From Streptomyces sp. NRRL S-337 (GTDB taxonomy: Bacteria; Actinomycetota; Actinomycetes; Streptomycetales; Streptomycetaceae): a stretch of DNA of 47,934 nucleotides. Positions 17,668 to 24,678 of this stretch are shown piece after piece. The stretch covers positions 1 through 47,934 of the forward strand of contig NZ_JOIX01000096.1 in assembly GCF_000720175.1 (NCBI RefSeq), written 5' to 3'. A model generated the notes under the pieces. It was not told where the DNA came from and did no database searches. It was given only the letters and a program-made list of their open reading frames with translations. The position numbers and the translations under genes are program-made. Position 1 is the stretch's first letter, and the number at the start of each line of letters is the position of its first letter.

Positions 17668-17698
17668 AGCCTAGCCCGCTGTTGACCATTGCTCAACA
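17668..17698 (-). promoter_or_regulatory. Promoter of the hydrolase-tetR operon with overlapping TetR operator
   Basis: On the minus strand TTGAGC (17691-17696), 17 bp, TAGGCT (17668-17673). The palindrome TGTTGACCATTGCTCAACA (17680-17698) covers the -35 and most of the spacer; its arms TGTTGA/TCAACA and inner CA/TG are symmetric. This is the size and placement expected of a TetR operator that blocks RNA polymerase. Confidence 0.7.
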
Positions 17699-17771
17699 AG
17701 GCTGGGCGGTGCCCGGCCGGCCGGGCGTAGGGTGAGAACAGACGCGAGCCGCATGCGGAGCGGAGTGCGCG

Positions 17772-17842
17772 ATGAACCGACGCCGCGGCACCGAACCGTC
17801 GCCCGAGGAACTGCTGGAACTCCTCGGCCGGCTCACCAGCAG
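17772..17842 (+). other. Likely displaced N-terminus of the PP2C phosphatase
   Basis: An ATG at 17772 with a well-spaced GGAG opens a frame coding for MNRRRGTEPSPEELLELLGRL, which looks like the natural start of a Streptomyces SpoIIE-type phosphatase. The frame then becomes Ser/Trp/Arg-rich nonsense and stops near 17940, while the phosphatase continues in the -1 frame from QQVMERIKLQQARVAL. A one-base change near 17830-17842 would join the two parts. Confidence 0.6.
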
Positions 17843-17845
17843 GTC

Positions 17846-18592
17846 ATGGAACGGATCAAGCTCCAGCAGGCACGGGTGGCACTGGCCGTGGAACTGCAGC
17901 GGCACATGCTCCCGCCGGAGCTCCCGGGCCTTCCGGGGCTGACCACCGCCGCCCGTTACGTCCCGGCCCGGACCGGGCTGGACATCGGCGGGGACTGGTA
18001 CGACGCCTTCGCCCTGCCGGACGGCTCGCTCGGCTTCGTCATCGGCGACGTCCAGGGCCACGACGTGGAGGCCGCCGCCTTCATGGGCCAGGTCCGCACC
18101 GGCCTGCGCGCCGTCGCGGGCGCCACCACCGACCCCGGCGACGTCCTGGAGCGGGCCAACGACCTGCTGCTGTCGATGAGTTCCGACCTCCTCACGACCT
18201 GTACCTTCCTGCGGTTCGAGCCGGCGTGCGGCGAGCTCGCCGGCGCCCGGGCCGGGCATCTGCCGGCGGTCTGGGGCACCGCCGCCGGTACGGAGGTGCT
18301 CACCGACCCGGGCGGGCTGCCGCTGGGGGTCTTCCCCGACCAGCGCTACCCCGTCACCCGCCGCCGGCTGGACCGGGCCGGGGCGTTCGTCCTGCTCACC
18401 GACGGGGTGGTGGAGGGGCCGAGCTTCCCGATCGAGCAGGGGCTGGCCCGGGTGGCCGGCATCGTCGGGGCGGCGTACGAGGCCGCGGCCGACGACCTCG
18501 CCGCCCAGGTGGTCGCGGTCGCCGATCTGACCGGGCACACCGACGACGCCGCCGTACTGGTGCTCCGTCACGACGGCGGTCCGTACGGGTAG
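17846..18592 (+). CDS. SpoIIE/PP2C-type serine phosphatase (N-terminus possibly frameshifted)
   Basis: A 248-residue catalytic domain of the PPM/SpoIIE class, which dephosphorylates Ser/Thr on partner proteins such as anti-sigma antagonists. Metal-binding motifs are intact: GGDWYDAF, GDVQGHDVEAAAF, LLTDGVVE and HTDDAAVLVL. The coiled start MERIKLQQARVALAVELQRHMLPPE is typical. The start shown is the first ATG in this frame that makes sense; its ribosome site is weak (AGCAGG). The better start and ribosome site lie at 17772 in another frame, so either the true protein is ~273 residues with an indel or the gene initiates here. The MASE1 gene follows after 9 bp, so the two are one operon. Confidence 0.85.
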   Translation: MERIKLQQARVALAVELQRHMLPPELPGLPGLTTAARYVPARTGLDIGGDWYDAFALPDGSLGFVIGDVQGHDVEAAAFMGQVRTGLRAVAGATTDPGDVLERANDLLLSMSSDLLTTCTFLRFEPACGELAGARAGHLPAVWGTAAGTEVLTDPGGLPLGVFPDQRYPVTRRRLDRAGAFVLLTDGVVEGPSFPIEQGLARVAGIVGAAYEAAADDLAAQVVAVADLTGHTDDAAVLVLRHDGGPYG

Positions 18593-18601
18593 GCGGGCGC
18601 G

Positions 18602-19645
18602 GTGGACGGGCGGACGCCGAGCGGACCCGGCAGCGTGGCCGGGCGGATCCTCGCCGCCACCGCGGGGCACCGGGTGCTCGCCGTGCAGATCCTGGGCACC
18701 GCCGGGGTCTACTACGGCAGTGCCCGGCTCGGTCTGCTGCAGGAACTGGTCCGCGGGCAGGTCACCCCGCTGTGGCCGCCGACCGGGATCGCCCTGACCG
18801 CGCTGCTGCTGTTCGGGCCGCGGGTGTGGCCGGGCATCGCCCTGGGCGCGTTCCTGGTCAATGTGTCGCTGGGGCCGTCGCCCCTCGTCGTGTGCGCCAT
18901 CGTGGCGGGCAACACGCTCGGCCCGCTGCTCTCCCACCGGCTGCTCGGCCGGGTGGGGTTCCACACCCGGCTGGACCGGCTGCGCGACGCGGTGGCGCTG
19001 GTGGGCCTCGGCGCCCTGACCGGGATGCTGGTGAGCGCCACCGTCGGCAGCGGCGTCCTGGTCCTCTCCGGGGCGCTGACCGGCGCCCGGTTCTGGCCCG
19101 CCTGGGCGGTGTGGTGGACCGGTGACGCGATGGGGGTGCTGGTGGTCACGCCGGTGCTGCTGCTGTTGAGCACCGTCCGGTGGCCGCCCCGGGGCCGCTT
19201 TCGCCCCTACCGGTGGGTGGAGGGGGTGCTGCTCGGGGTCGGCACGTTCGCCGTCACCGAGCTCGCCGTGAGCAGCTCGATGAACCTGCTCTTCCTCGTC
19301 TCACCGTGCCTGATCTGGGCCGCGTTCCGCTTCGAGCGGGCCGGCGCAGCGCCGTGCGCGCTGCTGGTCTCCTCGGTGGCGATCGTGGCCGCCGCCCAAC
19401 GCTCGGGACCGTTCGCGCACCACGACCTGTTCACGAACATGGTCACCCTGCAGGCGTTCAACGGGATCACCGCGCTGACCGCGCTGCTGCTCGCCGCGGT
19501 CGTCACCGAGCGGCACACCACCCACCGGCAGATCCAGCAGGTGGTCGCCCAGCTGACCGAGGCGCTCGCCCGGCTGGAGCCGGGCCGGCCCGGTGAGCAG
19601 TGGCCGCCGCCGCGTCACACGGACCGGGGCGACGGCGGCGGCTGA
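18602..19645 (+). CDS. MASE1-domain integral membrane sensor
   Basis: The 347-residue protein has about eight membrane helices and matches the MASE1 sensory module (ALLLFGPRVWPGIALGAFLVN, WPAWAVWWTGDAMGVLVVTPVLLL). A short C-terminal coiled segment with QQVVAQLTEALARLE follows, and no catalytic domain. MASE1 domains usually carry a kinase, GGDEF or phosphatase domain at the C-terminus; here the phosphatase is the separate gene just upstream (9-bp gap), so the two may form a split receptor. The GTG start lies close to the upstream stop without a strong ribosome site, which suggests translational coupling. Its ligand is unknown. It converges on cvnC with 12 bp between stops. Confidence 0.85.
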   Translation: MDGRTPSGPGSVAGRILAATAGHRVLAVQILGTAGVYYGSARLGLLQELVRGQVTPLWPPTGIALTALLLFGPRVWPGIALGAFLVNVSLGPSPLVVCAIVAGNTLGPLLSHRLLGRVGFHTRLDRLRDAVALVGLGALTGMLVSATVGSGVLVLSGALTGARFWPAWAVWWTGDAMGVLVVTPVLLLLSTVRWPPRGRFRPYRWVEGVLLGVGTFAVTELAVSSSMNLLFLVSPCLIWAAFRFERAGAAPCALLVSSVAIVAAAQRSGPFAHHDLFTNMVTLQAFNGITALTALLLAAVVTERHTTHRQIQQVVAQLTEALARLEPGRPGEQWPPPRHTDRGDGGG

Positions 19646-19657
19646 CGTCCCGGCCGG

Positions 19658-20071
19658 TCACAGCGCCCGCAGACCGTCGATCACCTCGCGCAGCACCTGC
19701 TCGTCCGGCAGTTCGGCCGGCGGCACCGGCCGGCTGACCCGGACCAGGCCGGCGTCGAGCAGATCGCCGATCAGCACCCGGAGGACACCGACCGGCAGGT
19801 CGAGCTCGGCCGCGAGTTCGGCGACCGACAGCGGCGCGTCCCGGCACCGCTCGACGATCTCGACGTGCTCCGGAGACAGCGTCCGGTCCTCGGTCGTCTC
19901 CGCCGCGCGGCTCTCGGCGATCACCTGCGCGATCAGGTCGAGGCGCCCCTCCGCGGCGGTCCGGGTGCGCCCGCGGGTCATGGCGTACGGCCGGACGACG
20001 GGACCCGCTTCGTCGTCGAACCAGCGGGCCGCCTCCCGCTCGCGCGCCGCCCGGCCGCCCTGATCGCTCAT
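19658..20071 (-). CDS. cvnC: Conservon protein CvnC (DUF742)
   Basis: The 137-residue protein has the DUF742 winged-helix-like fold: VVRPYAMTRGRTR near the N-terminus, LSPEHVEIVERCRD, LSVAELAAELDLPVGVLRVLIGDLLDAGLV and the conserved end LREVIDGLRAL. CvnC proteins connect the sensor CvnA and roadblock CvnB with the GTPase. The ATG starts 19 nt after cvnB ends. Normally cvnD follows directly; here the next gene is convergent MASE1 and cvnD is displaced to 15265. Confidence 0.95.
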   Translation of the reverse strand: MSDQGGRAAREREAARWFDDEAGPVVRPYAMTRGRTRTAAEGRLDLIAQVIAESRAAETTEDRTLSPEHVEIVERCRDAPLSVAELAAELDLPVGVLRVLIGDLLDAGLVRVSRPVPPAELPDEQVLREVIDGLRAL

Positions 20072-20090
20072 GGTGTCACCGTCGTCTGGC

Positions 20091-20531
20091 TCAGCTGGCC
20101 GGACCGGACCGGGGCGCGGTGCCCAGGTGCGTACCCACGCGCTTGACCAGCAGGGTCATCTCGTAGGCGATCAGCCCGACGTCGGAGTCCGCGTCGGCCA
20201 GCACGGCCAGACAGCTGCCGTCGCCGGCCGCGCTGACGAACAGGAACGCCTCGTCCAGTTCGACCATGGTCTGCCGGACCCCTCCGGCGCCGAAGTGCCG
20301 GCCGACGCCCTTGGCCAGGCTGTGGAAGCCGGAGGCGACCGCGGCCAGGTGCTCGCCGTCCTCCCGCGTGAGGTCCTTCGAGGCGCCGGTGGCGAGCCCG
20401 TCGCTGGAGAGGACGAGCGCCTTGCGGATCGCGCCGACCCGCTCGACCAGGTCGTCCAGGAGCCAGTTCAGCTCGCCGGATCCCTTCGCCGAGCCCGGTG
20501 TGGTGAACGCTGCTGCCTGCGGTTCGGTCAT
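20091..20531 (-). CDS. cvnB: Conservon roadblock/LC7 protein CvnB
   Basis: A 146-residue roadblock/LC7 (dynein light chain-like) protein. LNWLLDDLVERVGAIRKALVLSSDGL and AFLFVSAAGDGSCLAVLADADSDVGLIAYEMTLLVKRVG are the family hallmarks. It is expected to bind CvnA, CvnC and the GTPase at the membrane. Its ATG overlaps the cvnA stop by 4 nt (ATGA), so translation is coupled. Confidence 0.95.
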   Translation of the reverse strand: MTEPQAAAFTTPGSAKGSGELNWLLDDLVERVGAIRKALVLSSDGLATGASKDLTREDGEHLAAVASGFHSLAKGVGRHFGAGGVRQTMVELDEAFLFVSAAGDGSCLAVLADADSDVGLIAYEMTLLVKRVGTHLGTAPRSGPAS

Positions 20532-23398
20532 GGACCGTCCCCTCCCGATGTGGTTCCTGGTGGTGCTGTGGTGCCCGCGCCGGTGCCGTCCTGCGTGGCG
20601 CCGTCCGGGGCATCCGGATCTGTGGTGTCCGCGGCGGCCGGTGCACCGCCGGGGTCGTGCGCGTCCGGGGGTGTGCCGTCCGCGCGGGTCTCGTCCTCCT
20701 CACCGTTGTGGCGGCGGCCGCGCTGCCAGCCGCGCTGCAGCGAGGCCATCCGGGCGCGCACCGCCTCGGCGTCTCGGTCGTCGTCCGCGGACGGCGTGGC
20801 CGGCCGCTCCGGTCCGGGCCGGCCGCCCCCGTCGGCCTTGAGCTGCGGGGCGAGGCTGGCCTGCCGTACCCGGCGGGGCAGCCCGGTGGACGTGGTGGCG
20901 GTGCCGGGCGGCGGGTCCTCGCGGGGCGGGGCGGCGTCGTCGGTGCCTTCCGCGGATCCGTCCGCGGAGCCCCGGGCGGCGGGCCGCTCGTCCCGGTCCA
21001 GGCCCCGCCCGCGGTGCCGGTCCCGGTCCTCGGCCGTGTGCCCCGCACGCTCCCGGTCCCGGTCCCGGTCACGGTCCCGGTCACGTTCACGGTCGTCGAC
21101 CGTTCGGCCGTGGTCGGAGACCAGCACCGGTGGGCGGGGGCGGCGCGGCAGCGGGGCGAGCCCGCCGCCCGGCGCCTGGTCGCGGGTCTGCTGGTGCTGC
21201 TCACCGTCGGGGACCGGCGGTACGGGGGCGATGCCGGCGCGCGGTGCGCGGTCCCGTCCCCGGCGCGGGCCGCCGAACAGGGCGTCCTCGTCGTCGAGCG
21301 GGCCGAGCTCCTCCGGTCGCAGCGGCGGTTCCAGTTCGACCGGTCCGTCGACGACGCCCCGCCCCTCCCTCGGGGGGAGCGGCACCGGCACCTGCGAGAG
21401 GGCGGCCAACTTCCCGGCCGCGTGGTCGAGTTCGTCGTCCACCGGGACGGCGGCCAGCGGTCCGGCGGCCGGCCCGCCGGCCTCCCGGCCGGCGCCCGCG
21501 TCCCCGGTCTCCGTGAGGATCGCGCCGGGCAGGAAGACCACGGCCGTGGTGCCGCCGTACGGCGAGGGCTGCAGGGTGACCCGTACGTCCTGGCGCTGGG
21601 CGAGCCGGCTGACCACGAACAGGCCGAGCCGGTCGGTGTCGGACAGCTCGAACTCGGGGGTCTCGGCGAGCCGGAGGTTGGCCTCCAGCAGCTGGTCGGG
21701 GGGCATGCCCAGACCGCGGTCGTGGATCTCCAGGGTGTAGCCGTTGGCGACCCGCTCGCCGAGCACCTGGACGGCGGTGTGCGGCGGCGAGAAGACGGTG
21801 GCGTTCTCCAGGAGTTCGGCTATCAGGTGGGTGAGGTCGGAGACGGCCGGGCCGTCCACCGCGAGCCGGGGCAGCCGGTGCACCTCGATGCGCTCGTAGT
21901 CCTCCACCTCGGCGACCGCCGCTCGCACCACGTCCATCAGCTGGATCGGTTTGCGCCACTGCCGGGAGGGCGCCGCGCCGGACAGGATGACCAGGCCCTC
22001 GGCGTGCCGCCGCATACGGGTGGTGAGGTGGTCGAGCCGGAAGAGGTCGGCGAGCTCGTCGGTGTCCTCGGTGCGCCGCTCCATGGCGTCCAGCAGCGTC
22101 AGCTGGCGGTGCAGCAACACCTGGCTGCGGCGGGCGAGGTTGACGAACACCTCGGAGACCCCGCGGCGCATCTCGGCCTGTTTGACGGCGGCCTCGATGG
22201 CGGCCCGCTGGAGGGTGTTGAGCGCCTGCCCGACCTGACCGGTTTCGTCCGGGCCGAATTCGAGCCGGGGCGCCTCGGTCTCCACGTCGACCTGTTCCCC
22301 GGCGGCCAGCCGGCGCATCACGCTCGGCAGCCGTACGCCGGACACCTCGTGGGCGGTCTTGCGCAGCCGGGTCAGGTCCCGCACGTGCCGGCGGCCGATG
22401 CGGAACGAGACGATGATCGAGACCAGCAGGGCGACGAAGCCGAGGACGCCGGCGGCGACGGCCTTGAGCACGATGCTGGTGGCGGCCGGCGCGACCCGCT
22501 CCTGGTAGCGGTCGCCGGCCTCCTTGCCCATCCTGGCGAGGTCGCCGAGCACCTTCTCGGCGGTGGTGTTCCAGCGTTCGGCGTTGACCGCGTCCGGCCC
22601 GCCCCGGTCGCCGGTGGCGATCACCCGGTCCTCGTAGGAGGTGAGTTCCCGGGCGGCGGCGGAGCGCCAGTAGTCCTCGTAGAGGCCGCGGTCCCGGGCG
22701 GGCAGCAGGGGCAGGTTGGTGCCGTAGAGGACCCGGCGCTCGGCGACCCGGTCGGACAGCTCGCGCACCTCGCGCCGGCTCATGCTGCCGGAGGCCAGCA
22801 CCGCGGACATCAGGGCGTCCTCGCGGGCCAGGGCCTCGCGGGCGCGGGTGACGTTGACCAGGGCGCGGCCCTGCTTGTCCATCTCGACGTTGTCCAGGGC
22901 GTGGACCGCGGCGAGGAAGTCGTAACCGGGGTCGACCAGGGCGTCGTAGGACTCCATCGCCTCGGCGCGGGTGACGGTGTTGTCCTCGACCTGGGTGCGC
23001 AGCGAGCGGAGCGAGGACAGGCCCTTGAAGAGGGTGTTCATCCGGTCGCCGACGCCGGCGTCGAGGTCCTCGCGGACGTCACGGCCGGCGGCGTCGGCGC
23101 GCAGCCGGGCGACCAGGTCGTCGGTGACCCGGGTCCGGGCGTGCAGTTCGCTCAGGGCGGTGGCGCCGCGGCGGTCGGCGAGGTAGAGCAGGCTCTGGCG
23201 GCGCTCGTGCTGCAGGGCCTGGATGACGTCCTCGACGGGGTAGCCCAGGTTCTTCACGACGTTGCCGACGTCCAGCAGCTGGTTGGCCGAGCGGCCGGTG
23301 ACATAGGTGGTGACCGCCCACATCGTCGTCAGGGACACCAGCGGTACGAGCAGCAACGCCACGATCTTCCGGCGGACCGACTTCCCGCGAAAGCGCAT
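20528..23398 (-). CDS. cvnA: Conservon sensor ATPase CvnA (NIT, HAMP, HATPase)
   Basis: A 956-residue membrane sensor. A first membrane helix lies at about residues 11-33, then an extracytoplasmic nitrate/nitrite-sensing-type (NIT) helical domain with ALQHERRQSLLYLADRR, a second helix near 310-335, HAMP, and a histidine-kinase-like ATPase domain with N box ELLENATVFSPP and DRGLGM. CvnA proteins bind ATP but lack a usual phosphorylatable-His dimerisation box. The last ~300 residues are disordered and include an Arg-Asp run coded by hexamer repeats. The 370-bp upstream gap has two operator-like palindromes. It heads cvnABC. Confidence 0.95.
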   Translation of the reverse strand: MRFRGKSVRRKIVALLLVPLVSLTTMWAVTTYVTGRSANQLLDVGNVVKNLGYPVEDVIQALQHERRQSLLYLADRRGATALSELHARTRVTDDLVARLRADAAGRDVREDLDAGVGDRMNTLFKGLSSLRSLRTQVEDNTVTRAEAMESYDALVDPGYDFLAAVHALDNVEMDKQGRALVNVTRAREALAREDALMSAVLASGSMSRREVRELSDRVAERRVLYGTNLPLLPARDRGLYEDYWRSAAARELTSYEDRVIATGDRGGPDAVNAERWNTTAEKVLGDLARMGKEAGDRYQERVAPAATSIVLKAVAAGVLGFVALLVSIIVSFRIGRRHVRDLTRLRKTAHEVSGVRLPSVMRRLAAGEQVDVETEAPRLEFGPDETGQVGQALNTLQRAAIEAAVKQAEMRRGVSEVFVNLARRSQVLLHRQLTLLDAMERRTEDTDELADLFRLDHLTTRMRRHAEGLVILSGAAPSRQWRKPIQLMDVVRAAVAEVEDYERIEVHRLPRLAVDGPAVSDLTHLIAELLENATVFSPPHTAVQVLGERVANGYTLEIHDRGLGMPPDQLLEANLRLAETPEFELSDTDRLGLFVVSRLAQRQDVRVTLQPSPYGGTTAVVFLPGAILTETGDAGAGREAGGPAAGPLAAVPVDDELDHAAGKLAALSQVPVPLPPREGRGVVDGPVELEPPLRPEELGPLDDEDALFGGPRRGRDRAPRAGIAPVPPVPDGEQHQQTRDQAPGGGLAPLPRRPRPPVLVSDHGRTVDDRERDRDRDRDRDRERAGHTAEDRDRHRGRGLDRDERPAARGSADGSAEGTDDAAPPREDPPPGTATTSTGLPRRVRQASLAPQLKADGGGRPGPERPATPSADDDRDAEAVRARMASLQRGWQRGRRHNGEEDETRADGTPPDAHDPGGAPAAADTTDPDAPDGATQDGTGAGTTAPPGTTSGGDGP
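21051..21095 (-). repeat. cvnA: Hexamer repeat inside cvnA
   Basis: About seven copies of GGTCCC/GGTCAC (plus strand) code for alternating Arg-Asp (with Glu) in the C-terminal disordered tail of CvnA. The tract is in frame (6-bp units), so slippage would change tail length without breaking the gene. Confidence 0.7.
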
Positions 23399-23533
23399 GG
23401 CCTCCCCTACGTCAACCCCGGCGCACGGGGGTGGTGTTCCGTCAACAAACGGCGCGAGCCTACTACTGTCGGGGGACCAACCCGAAGGGCTCTCCGGGCC
23501 CCGGCCCCGCGGCCCGCGGCAGGCTCGTCCTGA

Positions 23534-23557
23534 GTTGTCCGCCGATTCCCGGACAAC
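23534..23557. promoter_or_regulatory. Inverted repeat 1 upstream of cvnA
   Basis: GTTGTCCG (23534-23541), 8 bp, CGGACAAC (23550-23557): a perfect 8-bp inverted repeat of operator size, in the shared promoter region. Confidence 0.45.
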
Positions 23558-23567
23558 CCGCCCGTAT

Positions 23568-23588
23568 TTGTGCGCCGCGAGCGCACAA
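23568..23588. promoter_or_regulatory. Inverted repeat 2 upstream of cvnA
   Basis: TTGTGCGC (23568-23575), 5 bp, GCGCACAA (23581-23588): perfect 8-bp arms, 10 bp away from the first inverted repeat and with related outer bases (TTGTSCG). Confidence 0.45.
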
Positions 23589-23769
23589 CGGCGACGAAGG
23601 GTGTGGTGGAACGGTTGGCCGGTTTCGCTCTACCCCCGGGAACCCCGCGGTGCTTCCGTGCGTGCACCATGGGGGTGAACGGGTCCGGCGGCGGGGAATC
23701 TTCCGGTGGAACCCGGGCACGCGGCAAGGAGCGGACGCGCGGGGTGGATGCGGGGAGTGTGACGCGGTC

Positions 23770-24144
23770 ATGGACACCGGCAGGGAGCCATTGTGGCAGG
23801 AGGAGCCGGCGGTCCGGCCCCGGATGGCGGACCCGGTGCGGACCGCCGCGGTGCGCGCCGTGATCATCGTGGCGATCACCCTGATCGGGGCCATGGTGGC
23901 GTTCCTGTGCACGCTGGCGGGGTCCTGGCTGGCGTTCCCGGCGGTGCTCGGTACGGTCGCCGGCACGGTGGTCGCCACCTGGGCGGTGCTGGACGTGTGG
24001 GTGACCCGGCAGGTCTGGGTGCAGCGGCACGGCGTGCAGTCGCAGCCGAGCAGTACGGCCCGGGAGCTGCGGCGCGAGCGGCGGCAGGAGCGCCGCCGGC
24101 AACGGCGGGAGCGGCCGGCGCCGGCGGACCGCGCGGCCGCCTGA
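23770..24144 (+). CDS. Small two-helix membrane protein, hypothetical
   Basis: A 124-residue protein with a short N-terminal cytoplasmic part (MDTGREPLWQEEP), two membrane helices (about residues 27-48 and 53-75) and a strongly basic, Arg-rich C-terminal tail. I know of similar Streptomyces proteins but no assigned function. The ATG at 23770 is chosen because the whole frame codes for plausible protein; the ribosome site is weak. An internal ATG at 23824 is an alternative start just before the first helix. It is divergent from cvnA, a hint, but no more, of a link to the conservon. Confidence 0.75.
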   Translation: MDTGREPLWQEEPAVRPRMADPVRTAAVRAVIIVAITLIGAMVAFLCTLAGSWLAFPAVLGTVAGTVVATWAVLDVWVTRQVWVQRHGVQSQPSSTARELRRERRQERRRQRRERPAPADRAAA

Positions 24145-24189
24145 GCGACCGCTGCGGCCCGGTCGGCAGGCGAGGCCGTCACACCACCG

Positions 24190-24519
24190 CTATGCCACCG
24201 CCTCTTCCCTGACCGCGGGCCGGACGTGGACCATCCCGTCGATGACGCCGACCTCGTGGGTGCGTACCGGGCGGCGGGCCGGCAGGCAGGTCGGGGCGCC
24301 GGTGCGCAGGTCGAACAGCGCAGCGTGCAGCGGGCATTCGACGAAGCAGCCCTCGACCCAGCCCTCGGAGAGCGAGGCGTCCTGGTGGCTGCAGGTGTCG
24401 TCGACGGCGTAGAAGCCGTCCTCGGTGTGGAAGACCGCGATGGCCGGGGTGGTCTCGTCGATCTCGATCCGTACGGACTCGCCCTCGGGCAGGTCCTCGA
24501 TGCGGCAGACGGGAATCAT
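24190..24519 (-). CDS. Rieske [2Fe-2S] ferredoxin
   Basis: A 109-residue Rieske-type ferredoxin of the ring-hydroxylating dioxygenase class (often labelled cinnamate dioxygenase ferredoxin subunit). The cluster ligands are CSH (residues 43-45) and CPLH (62-65). Such proteins carry electrons from a reductase to a Rieske oxygenase, but no reductase or oxygenase gene lies nearby. The ATG at 24519 has an AGGGGGG ribosome site. It is divergent from the IclR regulator gene and shares with it a 159-bp control region with an extended palindrome, so IclR probably regulates it. Confidence 0.93.
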   Translation of the reverse strand: MIPVCRIEDLPEGESVRIEIDETTPAIAVFHTEDGFYAVDDTCSHQDASLSEGWVEGCFVECPLHAALFDLRTGAPTCLPARRPVRTHEVGVIDGMVHVRPAVREEAVA

Positions 24520-24551
24520 CTGGCCCCCCTCGCGCTGATCGGTATCATGTG

Positions 24552-24590
24552 TTCTGAATAACGCATCGCAGAGCGCGATGCGCAACAGAA
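24552..24590. promoter_or_regulatory. Extended palindrome between the ferredoxin and IclR genes
   Basis: GCATCGC (24563-24569) and GCGATGC (24575-24581) form a perfect 7-bp inverted repeat, flanked symmetrically by TTCTG (24552-24556) and CAGAA (24586-24590). The site lies midway between two divergent genes, as expected of an IclR operator. Confidence 0.65.
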
Positions 24591-24678
24591 TCCAAGGCGT
24601 GGAGCGGGCCGTCAAGGGCTTCTCGGAAGATGCCCTCGCACGGCCCCTCGGGGGCCACCGGGTGGTGAACGAAGACCC

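Larger units (their letters stand above)
23399..23769. other. Divergent intergenic region, cvnA and small membrane protein
   Basis: These 371 bases contain no gene. They hold two neighbouring perfect inverted repeats (23534-23557 and 23568-23588) near the centre, described separately. I could not place sure -35/-10 elements for either flanking gene. Confidence 0.5.

Noticed and set aside
17732..17845. N-terminal extension of the phosphatase from an ATG at 17732
   Set aside because: The peptide (RTDASRMRSGVRDEPTPRH...) is not family-like and lacks a ribosome site; the neighbouring frame from 17772 is much more natural.
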